Part shown: positions 8,778-17,113 of the stretch, piece by piece
Numbering within the stretch: position 1 is the stretch's first letter
How the letters are laid out: every line of letters begins with the position of its first letter
Assembly: GCA_012517195.1 (NCBI GenBank)
Contig: JAAYVK010000039.1
Coordinates: forward strand, 64,085 to 105,250
Direction: 5' to 3'
Length of the DNA stretch: 41,166 nucleotides
From: Synergistaceae bacterium
GTDB lineage: Bacteria > Synergistota > Synergistia > Synergistales > 79-D21
Made by a program: the position numbers and the translations under genes
Notes under the pieces: model-generated
Told to the model about the DNA's origin: nothing
The model's input: the letters and a program-made list of their open reading frames with translations, nothing else
The model's database searches: none

Positions 8778-9747
8778 CGCCTCGGGAGTCAGCATCGATC
8801 GTGGCAATCTCTTCGTTCAGAGGATCAAGGCCATCACCGGGCTGAACCCGAATCCGAACGTCGTCGGAGGAATCGGGTCTTTCAGCGGCTGCTACCGTCT
8901 CGAAGGAGAAACCCTGCTTGCAGCCTGCTGCGACGGTGTAGGGACGAAAATTGAGATCGCCAGGGCCTGCGGTCACCTGGAATTTTTGGGGCAGGACCTT
9001 GTGGCAATGAGCGTCAACGATCTTGTCACCTGCGGGGCTCGTCCTCTGTTTTTTCTCGATTACATCGCCTGCGGCAGGCTAGACGTAGAACGATTTGAAC
9101 CCCTTCTAAAATCGATCCAGTCGGCCTGTGTAGAGTCCGGGTGCGCGCTTCTCGGAGGAGAAACGGCGGAAATGCCGGGGGTCTATCCGCCAGACGGCTT
9201 TGACCTGGCCGGTTTTGCGGTCGGAGTCATCCATGAATCCGCCCTGATCGATGGGAAATCGATCCAGTCCGGCGACCTGATCGTCGGCCTGGCGAGTTCC
9301 GGTCTTCACAGCAACGGGTTTTCGCTTGTCCGGAAAGCCTTGCTGGAGGGGGAGGAGGCCCGCCTTTTTTCGACGCCGGAGGGTTGTGACGAACCCCTAT
9401 GGAAAATGCTCCTTGCCCCGACGCGCCTTTACGTCAAATCCGCTCTCCATGGAGCGGCGACAGGGGTTGTGAAGGGAATGGCACACATCACCGGAGGAGG
9501 ATTGGAAGAAAATATTTCGCGGGTCCTCCCCGAGGGCCGGAAGCTCCGGATCGATTACGGGTCCTGGTCGCCGGGAAAAATCTTTTCGCTCATCCAGGAA
9601 AAGGGAGTCCCGGAAGAAGAAATGAGACGGGTATTCAACCTCGGGATCGGTTACGTGTTTCTGGTTTCCGCTGAAGACCTAGAACACCTCGTGGCCTCCC
9701 TGGAAGAGATTGGAGAAGTCCCTCTGCTGATCGGTGAAATCGAATGA
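8761..9747 (+). CDS. purM: Phosphoribosylformylglycinamidine cyclo-ligase (AIR synthetase)
   Basis: ATP-dependent ring closure of FGAM to AIR. The start is the ATG at 8761 (GGGAGGGG upstream), giving MGLTYDASGVSIDRGN, the family N-terminus. The track's 8536 start is a read-through in the purF region. Diagnostic blocks are CDGVGTKIEIA, GQDLVAMSVNDLVTCGA, LLGGETAEMPG, GLASSGLHSNGFSLVRK and HITGGGLEENI. It has 328 residues, normal for the family. It overlaps purF by 17 bp and its TGA overlaps the purN ATG. Confidence 0.96.
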   Translation: MGLTYDASGVSIDRGNLFVQRIKAITGLNPNPNVVGGIGSFSGCYRLEGETLLAACCDGVGTKIEIARACGHLEFLGQDLVAMSVNDLVTCGARPLFFLDYIACGRLDVERFEPLLKSIQSACVESGCALLGGETAEMPGVYPPDGFDLAGFAVGVIHESALIDGKSIQSGDLIVGLASSGLHSNGFSLVRKALLEGEEARLFSTPEGCDEPLWKMLLAPTRLYVKSALHGAATGVVKGMAHITGGGLEENISRVLPEGRKLRIDYGSWSPGKIFSLIQEKGVPEEEMRRVFNLGIGYVFLVSAEDLEHLVASLEEIGEVPLLIGEIE

Positions 9748-10343
9748 AGCCGCGCGTTGCGATCCTGATTTCCGGGAAAGGGACAAACATGCTAGCCCTC
9801 CTCCGGTGTTTTGCGGAGGGGACTCTACCTGGGGAAGTCGCCCTGGTGGCGACTGACAATCCGGATGCACCGGGCCTGATGAAAGCGGCTGAATTCGGGG
9901 TCAAGACATTTGCTTTCCCCTACCGTTCCATGGGACGGGAAGCCTTCGAGGAAGCCCTCCGCGCCTGCCTGACCGCCCATGAGGTGGACTGGGTCCTTCT
10001 TGCGGGCTTCATGAAGATCCTTACCCCGGAATTTGTCTCTGCCTACTCCGGCAGAATCGTCAACATTCACCCTTCTCTGCTCCCTGCTTTTCCCGGGTTG
10101 GATGCAATCGGCCAGGCATGGAGGTACGGGGTCAAAATTACCGGGGTGACCGTTCATCTTGTCGACGATCAGGTTGATCATGGAAAAATCCTGGCTCAGA
10201 GGGCCCTCCGGATCCGGGAAGGAGAAACGCTGGAGTCGCTGGAAGCAAGAATCCATGAAGTCGAGCATCGTCTCTACTGGAGAACTCTTAGAGATCTATT
10301 CAAGAAAAAAATCAGCTCTTCCGAAAGGAGATCCGGAGCATGA
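9744..10343 (+). CDS. purN: Phosphoribosylglycinamide formyltransferase 1
   Basis: Transfers a formyl group from 10-formyl-THF to GAR. The 199-residue protein shows the Rossmann start VAILISGKGTN, the catalytic Asn/His block VNIHPSLLPAFPG, and HLVDDQVDHGKILAQ with the catalytic Asp. It is translationally coupled on both sides by ATGA overlaps (purM and purH). This is the folate-dependent PurN, so the genome need not carry the formate-dependent PurT. Confidence 0.96.
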   Translation: MKPRVAILISGKGTNMLALLRCFAEGTLPGEVALVATDNPDAPGLMKAAEFGVKTFAFPYRSMGREAFEEALRACLTAHEVDWVLLAGFMKILTPEFVSAYSGRIVNIHPSLLPAFPGLDAIGQAWRYGVKITGVTVHLVDDQVDHGKILAQRALRIREGETLESLEARIHEVEHRLYWRTLRDLFKKKISSSERRSGA

Positions 10344-11866
10344 GCGAAAAAAGAGTCCTGATTTCGGTCTGGAACAAGGAGGGCGTCGTAGAACTCGCGC
10401 AGGGGCTTTCCAGTGCAGGGTGGGAGATCGTATCGAGTTCAGGCACGGCCACGGTCCTCCGCCAGGCGGGGTTGAAAATCAAGGAAGTGGCGGATTTGAC
10501 GGGATATCCCCACATGCTCGGGGGTAGGGTCAAAACTCTCCATCCTTCGATTTTCGGGGGCATCCTGGCGAGGCGGCACTTCGAGGAAGACCTGAATGAC
10601 GTGGAACGGTTCGGGATTCCCCTGATTGATATGGTCGTCTGCAACCTTTACCCCTTCGAGGCCGTTTCGAAAAAGGGGGCAGACCTGGAAACCCTTCTGG
10701 AAAACATTGACATCGGGGGAGTCACGCTGATCCGCGCTGCCGCGAAGAACTACCACCAGGTCGTGCTGATCACGGACCCTTCCGACTACCCAAGGGTGCT
10801 GGAAGAACTGAAAAACGAAGGAAATGTCTCTCTCAAGACCCGGCAGGAACTTGCGCTAAAGGGCTTCGCGATGACAGCGTCCTACGACTCCGCGATCTAC
10901 CAGGGAATCTCAAGGGAAGTCGGCCGGACCCCCCGCCTGAACGAGACCTTCCCTCTTGCACTGAAGCCTGCCCTGCCCCTGCGGTATGGGGAAAATCCGC
11001 ACCAGGAGGCAGTGCTGGCTCTTCCCCCGCTTTCGGACCTTCCATGGAAACAGCTTGCGGGGAAAGAGATGTCCTACAACAACATCCTGGACCTGGATGC
11101 AGCTCTCCGCGGCTGCGCCCTTTTCCAGGCGGACCCCGCCGTCGTTATCATCAAGCATACGACGCCGTCGGGAGTTTCTATTCACTCCAATCTTGAACAG
11201 GCGTACCTGAATGCCGTTCAATGCGATCCGGTTTCCGCCTTCGGCGGCATTGTGGGCCTGACGCGGGAGCTCGACATGAAAACAGCGGAAAGGGTCGCGG
11301 CAAATTTCACGGAGGTCCTCGTTGCCCCTTCCTTCGCCCCAGGCGTTCTCGATTTTCTTTCCTCCCAGCGGCCGAATCTAAGGGTGATCCAGTGGAGCGG
11401 CGGCCGCGTGAGCTCATTCCAGTTTACCGGGACCTGGAGCGGCATGCTCGTTCAGGAAGACAGCCTGCCGCCGCTGCCGGATGAAAGGGATGGCCGGTGG
11501 GTCGGAACACCGCGCCATGATTTGTGGGCAGATCTCCTTTTCGCCTGGAAATGCTGTGCTCTTAGCAAGAGCAACGCCATCGTCGTGGCATCCCGCGGGA
11601 GCACTCTCGGAATCGGCCGCGGTTTCACGAGCCGCGTCGATGCCGTCCAGTGGGCTCTGGCCAAGGCCAAAGAGGCAGCGCGCGGTGCCGTTCTTGCGAG
11701 CGACGCGTTCTTCCCCTTCCCGGACAGCATCGAGCTCGCGGCTGCCGCGGGTATCTCCGCAATCATCCAGCCCGGCGGATCGATACGGGACTCCGAGGTC
11801 TTTGAAGCAGCAATTTCAAAAGGACTCTCCCTCTTCGTTTCGGGCCGGAGGACTTTTCGCCACTAA
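10340..11866 (+). CDS. purH: Bifunctional AICAR transformylase / IMP cyclohydrolase
   Basis: Carries out the last two steps to IMP. Residues 1 to about 190 form the IMP cyclohydrolase (MGS-like) domain, with VCNLYPFEAV and DIGGVTLIRAAAKNY. Residues from about 200 to 508 form the transformylase, with LRYGENPHQEAVL, the catalytic Lys-His in KHTTPSGVSI, SAFGGIVGL and SKSNAIVVA. The Lys-His context is slightly unusual (KHTTPSG instead of the common KHxNPCG), but the catalytic pair is kept. It overlaps purN by ATGA and lies 20 bp before purD. Confidence 0.96.
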   Translation: MSEKRVLISVWNKEGVVELAQGLSSAGWEIVSSSGTATVLRQAGLKIKEVADLTGYPHMLGGRVKTLHPSIFGGILARRHFEEDLNDVERFGIPLIDMVVCNLYPFEAVSKKGADLETLLENIDIGGVTLIRAAAKNYHQVVLITDPSDYPRVLEELKNEGNVSLKTRQELALKGFAMTASYDSAIYQGISREVGRTPRLNETFPLALKPALPLRYGENPHQEAVLALPPLSDLPWKQLAGKEMSYNNILDLDAALRGCALFQADPAVVIIKHTTPSGVSIHSNLEQAYLNAVQCDPVSAFGGIVGLTRELDMKTAERVAANFTEVLVAPSFAPGVLDFLSSQRPNLRVIQWSGGRVSSFQFTGTWSGMLVQEDSLPPLPDERDGRWVGTPRHDLWADLLFAWKCCALSKSNAIVVASRGSTLGIGRGFTSRVDAVQWALAKAKEAARGAVLASDAFFPFPDSIELAAAAGISAIIQPGGSIRDSEVFEAAISKGLSLFVSGRRTFRH

Positions 11867-11886
11867 GGGGAAGGAGGAATACCAAG

Positions 11887-13179
11887 GTGAAGATTCTTCT
11901 CCTGGGAGGAGGCGCCCGAGAACATGCGATTGCCTGGGCGCTGAACCGATCGCCGAAAGTCGAGGCCCTTTTTGCTGCCCCCGGGAATCCGGGTATCGCC
12001 CGGTTCGGAAGGTGTTTTCCCATCGACCCCTGTGATTCAGCCGCTGTCCTTGACCTTGTGCGTGCAACCGGTGCTGACTCCGTGGTCGCAGGACCCGAGG
12101 CCCCGCTCGTTGCAGGCGTCGCTGACGTCCTGAGAGAAGCGAATGTCCCGGTGTTCGGCCCCGGTAAAGACGGTGCCATGCTGGAGGGTAGCAAGGCATT
12201 CGCAAAGCGTTTCATGGAACGGCATGGAATTCCCACGGCTCCCTTCGATATTGTTTTCGACATGGAACAGGCGGAAGCGGCCCTTCGAAAGCGCACGCCC
12301 CCCTACGTAGTAAAGGCCGATGGGCTCGCAGCGGGGAAAGGAGCCTTCCTTCCCGATACACTGGAGGAGGCTCTCGAAATCTGCCGCCGCCTGCTGATCG
12401 AAGGGGAACTGAAAGAGGCGGGCAAGACGCTGGTGGTCGAAGATTTCCTGCCCGGTACTGAAATCACGATCCTTGCCGTTACCGACGGAAAAACGGTTCG
12501 CCAGCTTCCTTCAAGCCAGGACCACAAGAGGATTTTTGACGGAGATCGTGGCCCCAACACGGGCGGCATGGGGGCGTATTGTCCCGTGCCGTGGGCAGAC
12601 GAAGATCTTCTCGACCGGATTCAAAAACAGATCCTCGAACCCACTGTACGAGGGCTCGAGTCAGAAGGGATTGACTTCTGCGGCGTCATCTATGCGGGCC
12701 TGATGATCGACAGCCGGCGAAATTGCAGGGTTCTCGAATATAACGTACGTCTGGGCGATCCGGAAGCCCAGGTAGTGCTGTCCGCTTTCCCCGGGGATTG
12801 GGCGGAGGTCGTCGAAGCCGCCTGCGAAAAGCGGCTCCATCGAATCAGCTGGAGCCGAACGGAGAAAACCGCGGTCGGGGTCGTTCTGGCTTCGGGCGGG
12901 TATCCCGGAGATTATCGAAAAGGCTACCGCATCCTCGGGATCGAGGAAGCGGAAAAGGAGGAAGGAGTCCTTGTCTTCCAGGCTGGAACAAGGCTGGATT
13001 CGAAAGGCGCCCTGGTGACTTCCGGCGGCCGGGTTCTCACCGTCGTTGGGATTGGGAACTCATTGGACGCGGCTCGGGAAAAGGCCTACGGCGCCGCTTC
13101 CAAAATCGGTTTTACGGATGTCTTCTTTCGCACCGACATTTCCGCAAAAGCGTGTTTACCCCCCTGGGGAACCTGTTAA
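11887..13179 (+). CDS. purD: Phosphoribosylamine-glycine ligase (GAR synthetase)
   Basis: ATP-grasp ligase joining phosphoribosylamine and glycine. It uses a GTG start with AAGGAGG eight bases upstream. Blocks seen are LLLGGGAREHAIAWAL, VAGPEAPLVAGVAD, VVKADGLAAGKGAF, GPNTGGMGAYCPVP and YNVRLGDPEAQVVL. It has 430 residues, the usual length. It follows purH by 20 bp and precedes purE by 17 bp, the two widest joints in the operon; each has a strong ribosome binding site instead of coupling by overlap. Confidence 0.97.
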   Translation: MKILLLGGGAREHAIAWALNRSPKVEALFAAPGNPGIARFGRCFPIDPCDSAAVLDLVRATGADSVVAGPEAPLVAGVADVLREANVPVFGPGKDGAMLEGSKAFAKRFMERHGIPTAPFDIVFDMEQAEAALRKRTPPYVVKADGLAAGKGAFLPDTLEEALEICRRLLIEGELKEAGKTLVVEDFLPGTEITILAVTDGKTVRQLPSSQDHKRIFDGDRGPNTGGMGAYCPVPWADEDLLDRIQKQILEPTVRGLESEGIDFCGVIYAGLMIDSRRNCRVLEYNVRLGDPEAQVVLSAFPGDWAEVVEAACEKRLHRISWSRTEKTAVGVVLASGGYPGDYRKGYRILGIEEAEKEEGVLVFQAGTRLDSKGALVTSGGRVLTVVGIGNSLDAAREKAYGAASKIGFTDVFFRTDISAKACLPPWGTC

Positions 13180-13196
13180 AAAAGGAGGCGGAGCGA

Positions 13197-13712
13197 ATGT
13201 CCGGACCCCTGGTCGGAATCGTACTCGGATCAAAGTCAGACCTTTTTGTTGGAAAGAAGGTGGCTGAAACCCTCAAGGAGCTCGGTGTTCCATTCGAAAT
13301 CACCGTTGCTTCCGCCCACCGGACTCCCGATGACGCCGCAAATTATGCCATGAAAGCGGCGTCCAGGGGGCTGAAGATTCTGATCGGGATCGCGGGCCTT
13401 TCCGCAGCGCTCCCGGGGGTTCTTGCGGCGCACACGACCCTGCCCGTTCTCGGGGTCCCCGTTTCTTCAGGAACCCTTGGCGGAGAAGACGCACTTCTCG
13501 CGGTAACCCAGATGCCTCCCGGCGTTCCTGTCGGGGCCGTGGGAATCGATGCCGGGAAAAACGCGGCGGTTCTTGCGGCTCGAATCCTTTCGCTTTCGGA
13601 CCATGGGCTCGCAGAACGGCTTTCCTCTATGTATCGGGCTGGCATGGCCCGGATCAGGGAAGACCGGAAAGAGATGGAAGGACTGCCGGTCGCTCCGCCG
13701 GAAGCTTTCTGA
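13197..13712 (+). CDS. purE: N5-CAIR mutase (class I PurE)
   Basis: The start is the ATG at 13197 with AAGGAGG eight bases upstream, giving 171 residues; the track's 304-residue ORF adds an out-of-frame piece of purD. It starts MSGPLVGIVLGSKSDL. It carries the catalytic SAHRTPD, ALPGVLAAHTTLPVLGVPV, and a C-terminal NAAVLAARIL. SAHRTP is typical of class I PurE; class II enzymes tend to have SAHKT. Class I enzymes normally use N5-CAIR made by PurK, but no purK is linked here. In some CO2-rich anaerobes PurE may work on non-enzymatically formed carboxylated AIR, or purK may lie elsewhere. Confidence 0.95.
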   Translation: MSGPLVGIVLGSKSDLFVGKKVAETLKELGVPFEITVASAHRTPDDAANYAMKAASRGLKILIGIAGLSAALPGVLAAHTTLPVLGVPVSSGTLGGEDALLAVTQMPPGVPVGAVGIDAGKNAAVLAARILSLSDHGLAERLSSMYRAGMARIREDRKEMEGLPVAPPEAF

Positions 13713-13728
13713 AAGCCGGCGAATTTTT

Positions 13729-13759
13729 CGCGGAAGGGGGCATCCGGCCCCCTTCCGCG
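13729..13759. terminator. Hairpin between convergent purE and the 419-residue ORF
   Basis: A perfect 13-bp stem (CGCGGAAGGGGGC and its complement) with loop ATCCG lies between convergent genes. It is placed as a bidirectional terminator, although neither side has a clean T-run. It is therefore a strong RNA hairpin whose terminator function is inferred. Confidence 0.6.
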
Positions 13760-13764
13760 TCGAG

Positions 13765-15024
13765 CTACCTTCTATGGAGAAGCCGTGCCGCGACGAAAGA
13801 AAGCCCTTTGCGGGTCAAGGCTTCCGCCGTTCGATTCAGGGCGGCGTGTTTATCGAGATAGTTCATCAGCAGAAGGTCCATTTCTCCCGATTCGCAAATT
13901 TCCTTTTTTGACCTGAAGTAGTCAAGGATATCGGAAGGATGGTCGCGGAGTTGCTCATCCGCCGGATCTCCTCCCTCGTGCTTAGCCGAGAGGTTGGGGA
14001 CCTTTTCGGCCACTTCGAGAAGATCGTCCCTGCGGCAATATGGCTGCCTGACGATGCTCCGGAAGGTTTCAGTTACGTGGTGCTCGATTCGTACATCGCC
14101 TTCAAACCCGAGCTTCCGCCGAACCTCAGCTGAAGCAAGAAGGGCTTCGGCATCGATCGAATTGCTCACATTGAACCCGACCAGGGGGGTCGAACCGTCG
14201 GGCCTGCTGAAAAGCCGGGCAGTCAGGAGAGTCCAGAGCACGGAGAAGGGATTGTCGTTACCCATGAAAACAGAGATCTTGAATTCCATGTCAATTCCAA
14301 GCCGGTGGGCGATGTACCCCAGCAGCACGGTCCCCGGGTTGATATTCAGGACCTGCCGGATGCCGTAGGTCGTATAGTAGTAAAGGTACTCGTCAAGCCA
14401 GAGAAGAGGATGATTGTTCGGTTGGCCGATGCCTCCGAAGTATCCGGTCAGGGTATCGGGACCCCCCAGGTGGACGTTTGAACCGTCTGTTCCCTTGGTG
14501 TCAAGGGTTTCGACATACGAGGCCCCGATGAGCTGCATAGCGGCCGCAACCGCGAGGATGTCGCCATGATCGTTCTCCTGCTCCTGCATTTTCCGGACCC
14601 GGATAAATCTACCAGGCATCAGTTCTTTCCTGTCGATGGCCCGTTTGGCTTCCTCAATCAGCCAGGGGAAATATTGAAGGGCGCTGATTTCCAGGGTGAC
14701 TGCCCGATCTTCAGCAAACTCAGGCCGAACGGGTTCGCCGGATAGCACTTTTTCCCGAAATTCCGAGATCCTGATGAAGGCTCCCTTTTCCCGTACCTCC
14801 AGGAGCCACTCCAGGTCCTGCAGGTAAGGTGATCCCATTTTCCTTAGCCGCTCCATGATGTTCGGCAGCTGCCGGGCTTCCGCCGCCCTTGCATTGATCT
14901 GTTCGGGAGTCCCGTATTTGCCGATAACTCTTAAAACGCCGTTCACCAGGGGGTTATCCGGGTCGAGAAGGTAACGGTTGAGTTCCTCGATGACTTCCGT
15001 CTCCAGTCTTAACCTTTCTCTCAT
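13765..15024 (-). CDS. Unrecognised conserved-looking protein, 419 residues
   Basis: I do not recognise a family. The ATG at 15024 has GGAGGGG upstream, and codon use looks like its neighbours. There is no signal peptide and no clear membrane helix, so it should be a soluble cytoplasmic protein. The N-terminal ~160 residues are charged and helical. The central part is glycine- and polar-rich, with QENDHGDILAVAAAM, LDTKGTDGSNVHLGG, YFGGIGQPNNHPLLW and VLNINPGTVLLGYIAHRLGI. The C-terminal part carries His/Cys/Asp motifs (RIEHHVTETF, QPYCRRDD, AKHEGGDPADEQ) that look like an active site or metal site. Alternating strand/helix blocks in the centre would fit a TIM-barrel enzyme, but this is only an impression. 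It ends convergent to purE. Confidence 0.8.
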   Translation of the reverse strand: MRERLRLETEVIEELNRYLLDPDNPLVNGVLRVIGKYGTPEQINARAAEARQLPNIMERLRKMGSPYLQDLEWLLEVREKGAFIRISEFREKVLSGEPVRPEFAEDRAVTLEISALQYFPWLIEEAKRAIDRKELMPGRFIRVRKMQEQENDHGDILAVAAAMQLIGASYVETLDTKGTDGSNVHLGGPDTLTGYFGGIGQPNNHPLLWLDEYLYYYTTYGIRQVLNINPGTVLLGYIAHRLGIDMEFKISVFMGNDNPFSVLWTLLTARLFSRPDGSTPLVGFNVSNSIDAEALLASAEVRRKLGFEGDVRIEHHVTETFRSIVRQPYCRRDDLLEVAEKVPNLSAKHEGGDPADEQLRDHPSDILDYFRSKKEICESGEMDLLLMNYLDKHAALNRTAEALTRKGLSFVAARLLHRR

Positions 15025-15097
15025 TTTTTCCCCTCCTCATTCCGAAGATCAGGATATCCTGCAACCAAGATCTCCAATGGGAACGTTTCCAAGCAAA

Positions 15098-15634
15098 TCA
15101 ACGGAACTCAGAAATCTCGAGAAGCGATTTCCGCTTTTTCTCCCCGCTTTGCGCCCCGCTGCCGCAACCGACCGCCAAAAGAATATGTACCCGCTCCTCT
15201 CTTTTGAGGTTCAGTATTTTTTTAACCGCACGCTCATTGAACCACCCCAGCCAGCATGTGTCCAGCCCTTCCTCGGTTGCCTGCAGCACGAAATGCTCAC
15301 AGGCGATTCCGATATCGATCAGCGGGTAGGAAAATCTTCTCAGAAGACCGGCGAACGCTGCCGGAGAGCGTGTCGGGAGGGTTACGACCGCTACGAGGAC
15401 GGGGGCTTTTTTGGCAAAGGCATTCATCGAATGGACGCCGGAAAAGGCCCTTTCCGCAAGAATCTCTCTCAATGGAACTGATTCCACCACGATAAAGCGC
15501 CACGGCTGCCCGTTGCAGGCTGAAGGCGCCAGCCTTGCGGCTTCGAGGCACCGTTTTAGCTTTCCACGGTCTACCGGGGTGCTCGAGAAATTCCGGGTAC
15601 TCCTCCTTTTTTTCACCAGGTCCAGGAAGGACAC
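15098..15634 (-). CDS. Nitroreductase family flavoprotein
   Basis: A 178-residue single-domain nitroreductase-fold protein, probably FMN-dependent using NAD(P)H. The N-terminal FMN phosphate contact RRSTRNFSS and APSACNGQPWRFIVV are typical, and a later stretch (DIGIACEHFVLQATEEGLDT followed by CWLGWF) matches the family's central helix and dimer region. The start is a GTG with GAGGGGG seven bases upstream. It follows the PPK2 gene by 16 bp, so it is probably in the same transcript. The substrate cannot be told from the sequence. Confidence 0.9.
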   Translation of the reverse strand: MSFLDLVKKRRSTRNFSSTPVDRGKLKRCLEAARLAPSACNGQPWRFIVVESVPLREILAERAFSGVHSMNAFAKKAPVLVAVVTLPTRSPAAFAGLLRRFSYPLIDIGIACEHFVLQATEEGLDTCWLGWFNERAVKKILNLKREERVHILLAVGCGSGAQSGEKKRKSLLEISEFR

Positions 15635-15650
15635 AAGGCCGCCCCCTCTC

Positions 15651-17105
15651 TCACAGGAGACCTTCGATGGCTGAAAGGACGGTTTCGACCACCTTCACCC
15701 GCGCGAAATGCTTGTCGTTCCCTTCAACGAGAGTCCAGGGGGATCCGGGCGGGCTTGTTCTCCGGATCATCTCGTCCGCAGCCTTCTCGTATTCCGCCCA
15801 TTTTTGACGGTTTCGCCAGTCTTCCGGCGTCAGCTTCCATTTCTTTTCCTCATTCGCTTCTCTTTCCCGGAATCTTTTCAATTGTTCTTCCGGTGAGATC
15901 TGAATCCAGAATTTCACAAGACCGTACCCATTCTCTATCCATTCAGACTCCATGGCGTTGATCTCCGAATAGGCCCGGGACCACTCTTCTTCCGTGCAGT
16001 ATCCTTCGACTCTCTCCACGAGGACCCTCCCGTACCAGCTCCTGTCAAAAATCCCGATTTTCCCCCTCGAAGGAAGACGAATCCAGAACCTCCAGAGGTA
16101 GGGGTGGGCTTTTTCCCATTCGTTCGGGGCACTGATCGGATGAACAACATAACCGCGAGGATCCAGCCCCTGCGTCAGCCGTTTGATCGCTCCTCCTTTC
16201 CCCGCCGCATCCCAGCCTTCGAAGACGATGACAAGGGCTTTCCTCTTCCGGTATAGATCGTATTGCTTTTCCAGAAGCAGTCCCTGAAGGTGCCGGATTT
16301 TTCGTTCATACTCATCCTTTGGGAGATGACGGTTCAGATCGACTCGCTGGAGAATGCTTCCGTCGACGCTCGGGAAAAAAGGAATCCCTGCAATGACGGG
16401 CCTGGTCTTGCGGCATCCGTCGAGAAATGTTCGCAGGGTTTCAAGTGCCGCTTTCGCGGCAAACCGCAGATCGTTTGCCGGAATGCAGATCCACGGGGCA
16501 TGGGGCGTATCGGATTCACGAAGGATTTCTTCCCAGTTCTCCATGAACTTCCCGAAGTGGCGGTTTTCCTCCAGGTCCCGATCGGAAACACGCCACCGGG
16601 TCGAAGGGTCCTTCTGGAGGTTCTTGATTCTCTTCTTTTGCTCTTCGCGGCTAATATGCAGGAAAATCTTCAAAACCCGGACTCCCTCTGCAATCAAATT
16701 TTCCTCGAAATTCGAGGTTCTTCTGAAAAAACGTTCCTTTTCCTTTGCATCCAGGAGGCGGTTTTCTTTGAAAATCTCCCGATACCAGCTTCGGTTCAGG
16801 AAAACGATCTTGCCCTTTTCGGGCACCATTTTCCAGAACCTCCAGAAAAACGGATACAGAGAAGCGGCCGGATCCGGTTCGGCTTCATCCTTGACGACGA
16901 AGCCCCTGGGATCCAGCGGGCGGATCATTTCGTTGAGCACGTACCCCTTGCCCGAGGCTTCCCAGCCTTCCACGATCACCAGCACCGGGATCGATGCTTC
17001 CCACAGCTCTCTTTGAAGAAGGCCGAGCTCGCGCTGGAGGCTCCCGGCAGCGTTTTCATACTCTTTTTCCCCAAGGCGGACTTTCATATCCATCGTTTCA
17101 AGCAT
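15651..17105 (-). CDS. pap: Two-domain PPK2 (polyphosphate:AMP phosphotransferase type)
   Basis: About 484 residues built from two PPK2 P-loop domains. Class II PPK2 enzymes with this architecture phosphorylate AMP to ADP at the expense of polyphosphate. Domain 1 has VEGWEASGKGYVL and FLNRSWYREI. Domain 2 has FEGWDAAGKGGAI and IFDRSWYGRVLVERVEG. The N-terminal copy has Glu for the Walker-A-linked Asp and Asn for the Walker B Asp, so the C-terminal copy is the likely catalytic one. ATG 17105 (GAGG 6 bp upstream) is preferred. A TTG at 17117 overlapping the dehydrogenase stop is the alternative. Confidence 0.92.
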   Translation of the reverse strand: MLETMDMKVRLGEKEYENAAGSLQRELGLLQRELWEASIPVLVIVEGWEASGKGYVLNEMIRPLDPRGFVVKDEAEPDPAASLYPFFWRFWKMVPEKGKIVFLNRSWYREIFKENRLLDAKEKERFFRRTSNFEENLIAEGVRVLKIFLHISREEQKKRIKNLQKDPSTRWRVSDRDLEENRHFGKFMENWEEILRESDTPHAPWICIPANDLRFAAKAALETLRTFLDGCRKTRPVIAGIPFFPSVDGSILQRVDLNRHLPKDEYERKIRHLQGLLLEKQYDLYRKRKALVIVFEGWDAAGKGGAIKRLTQGLDPRGYVVHPISAPNEWEKAHPYLWRFWIRLPSRGKIGIFDRSWYGRVLVERVEGYCTEEEWSRAYSEINAMESEWIENGYGLVKFWIQISPEEQLKRFREREANEEKKWKLTPEDWRNRQKWAEYEKAADEMIRRTSPPGSPWTLVEGNDKHFARVKVVETVLSAIEGLL

Positions 17106-17113
17106 GGCCGCCC

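Noticed and set aside
15050-15061. 12-bp palindrome CAGGATATCCTG ahead of the 419-residue ORF
   Set aside because: Short enough to arise by chance, with no promoter nearby to make it a convincing operator.
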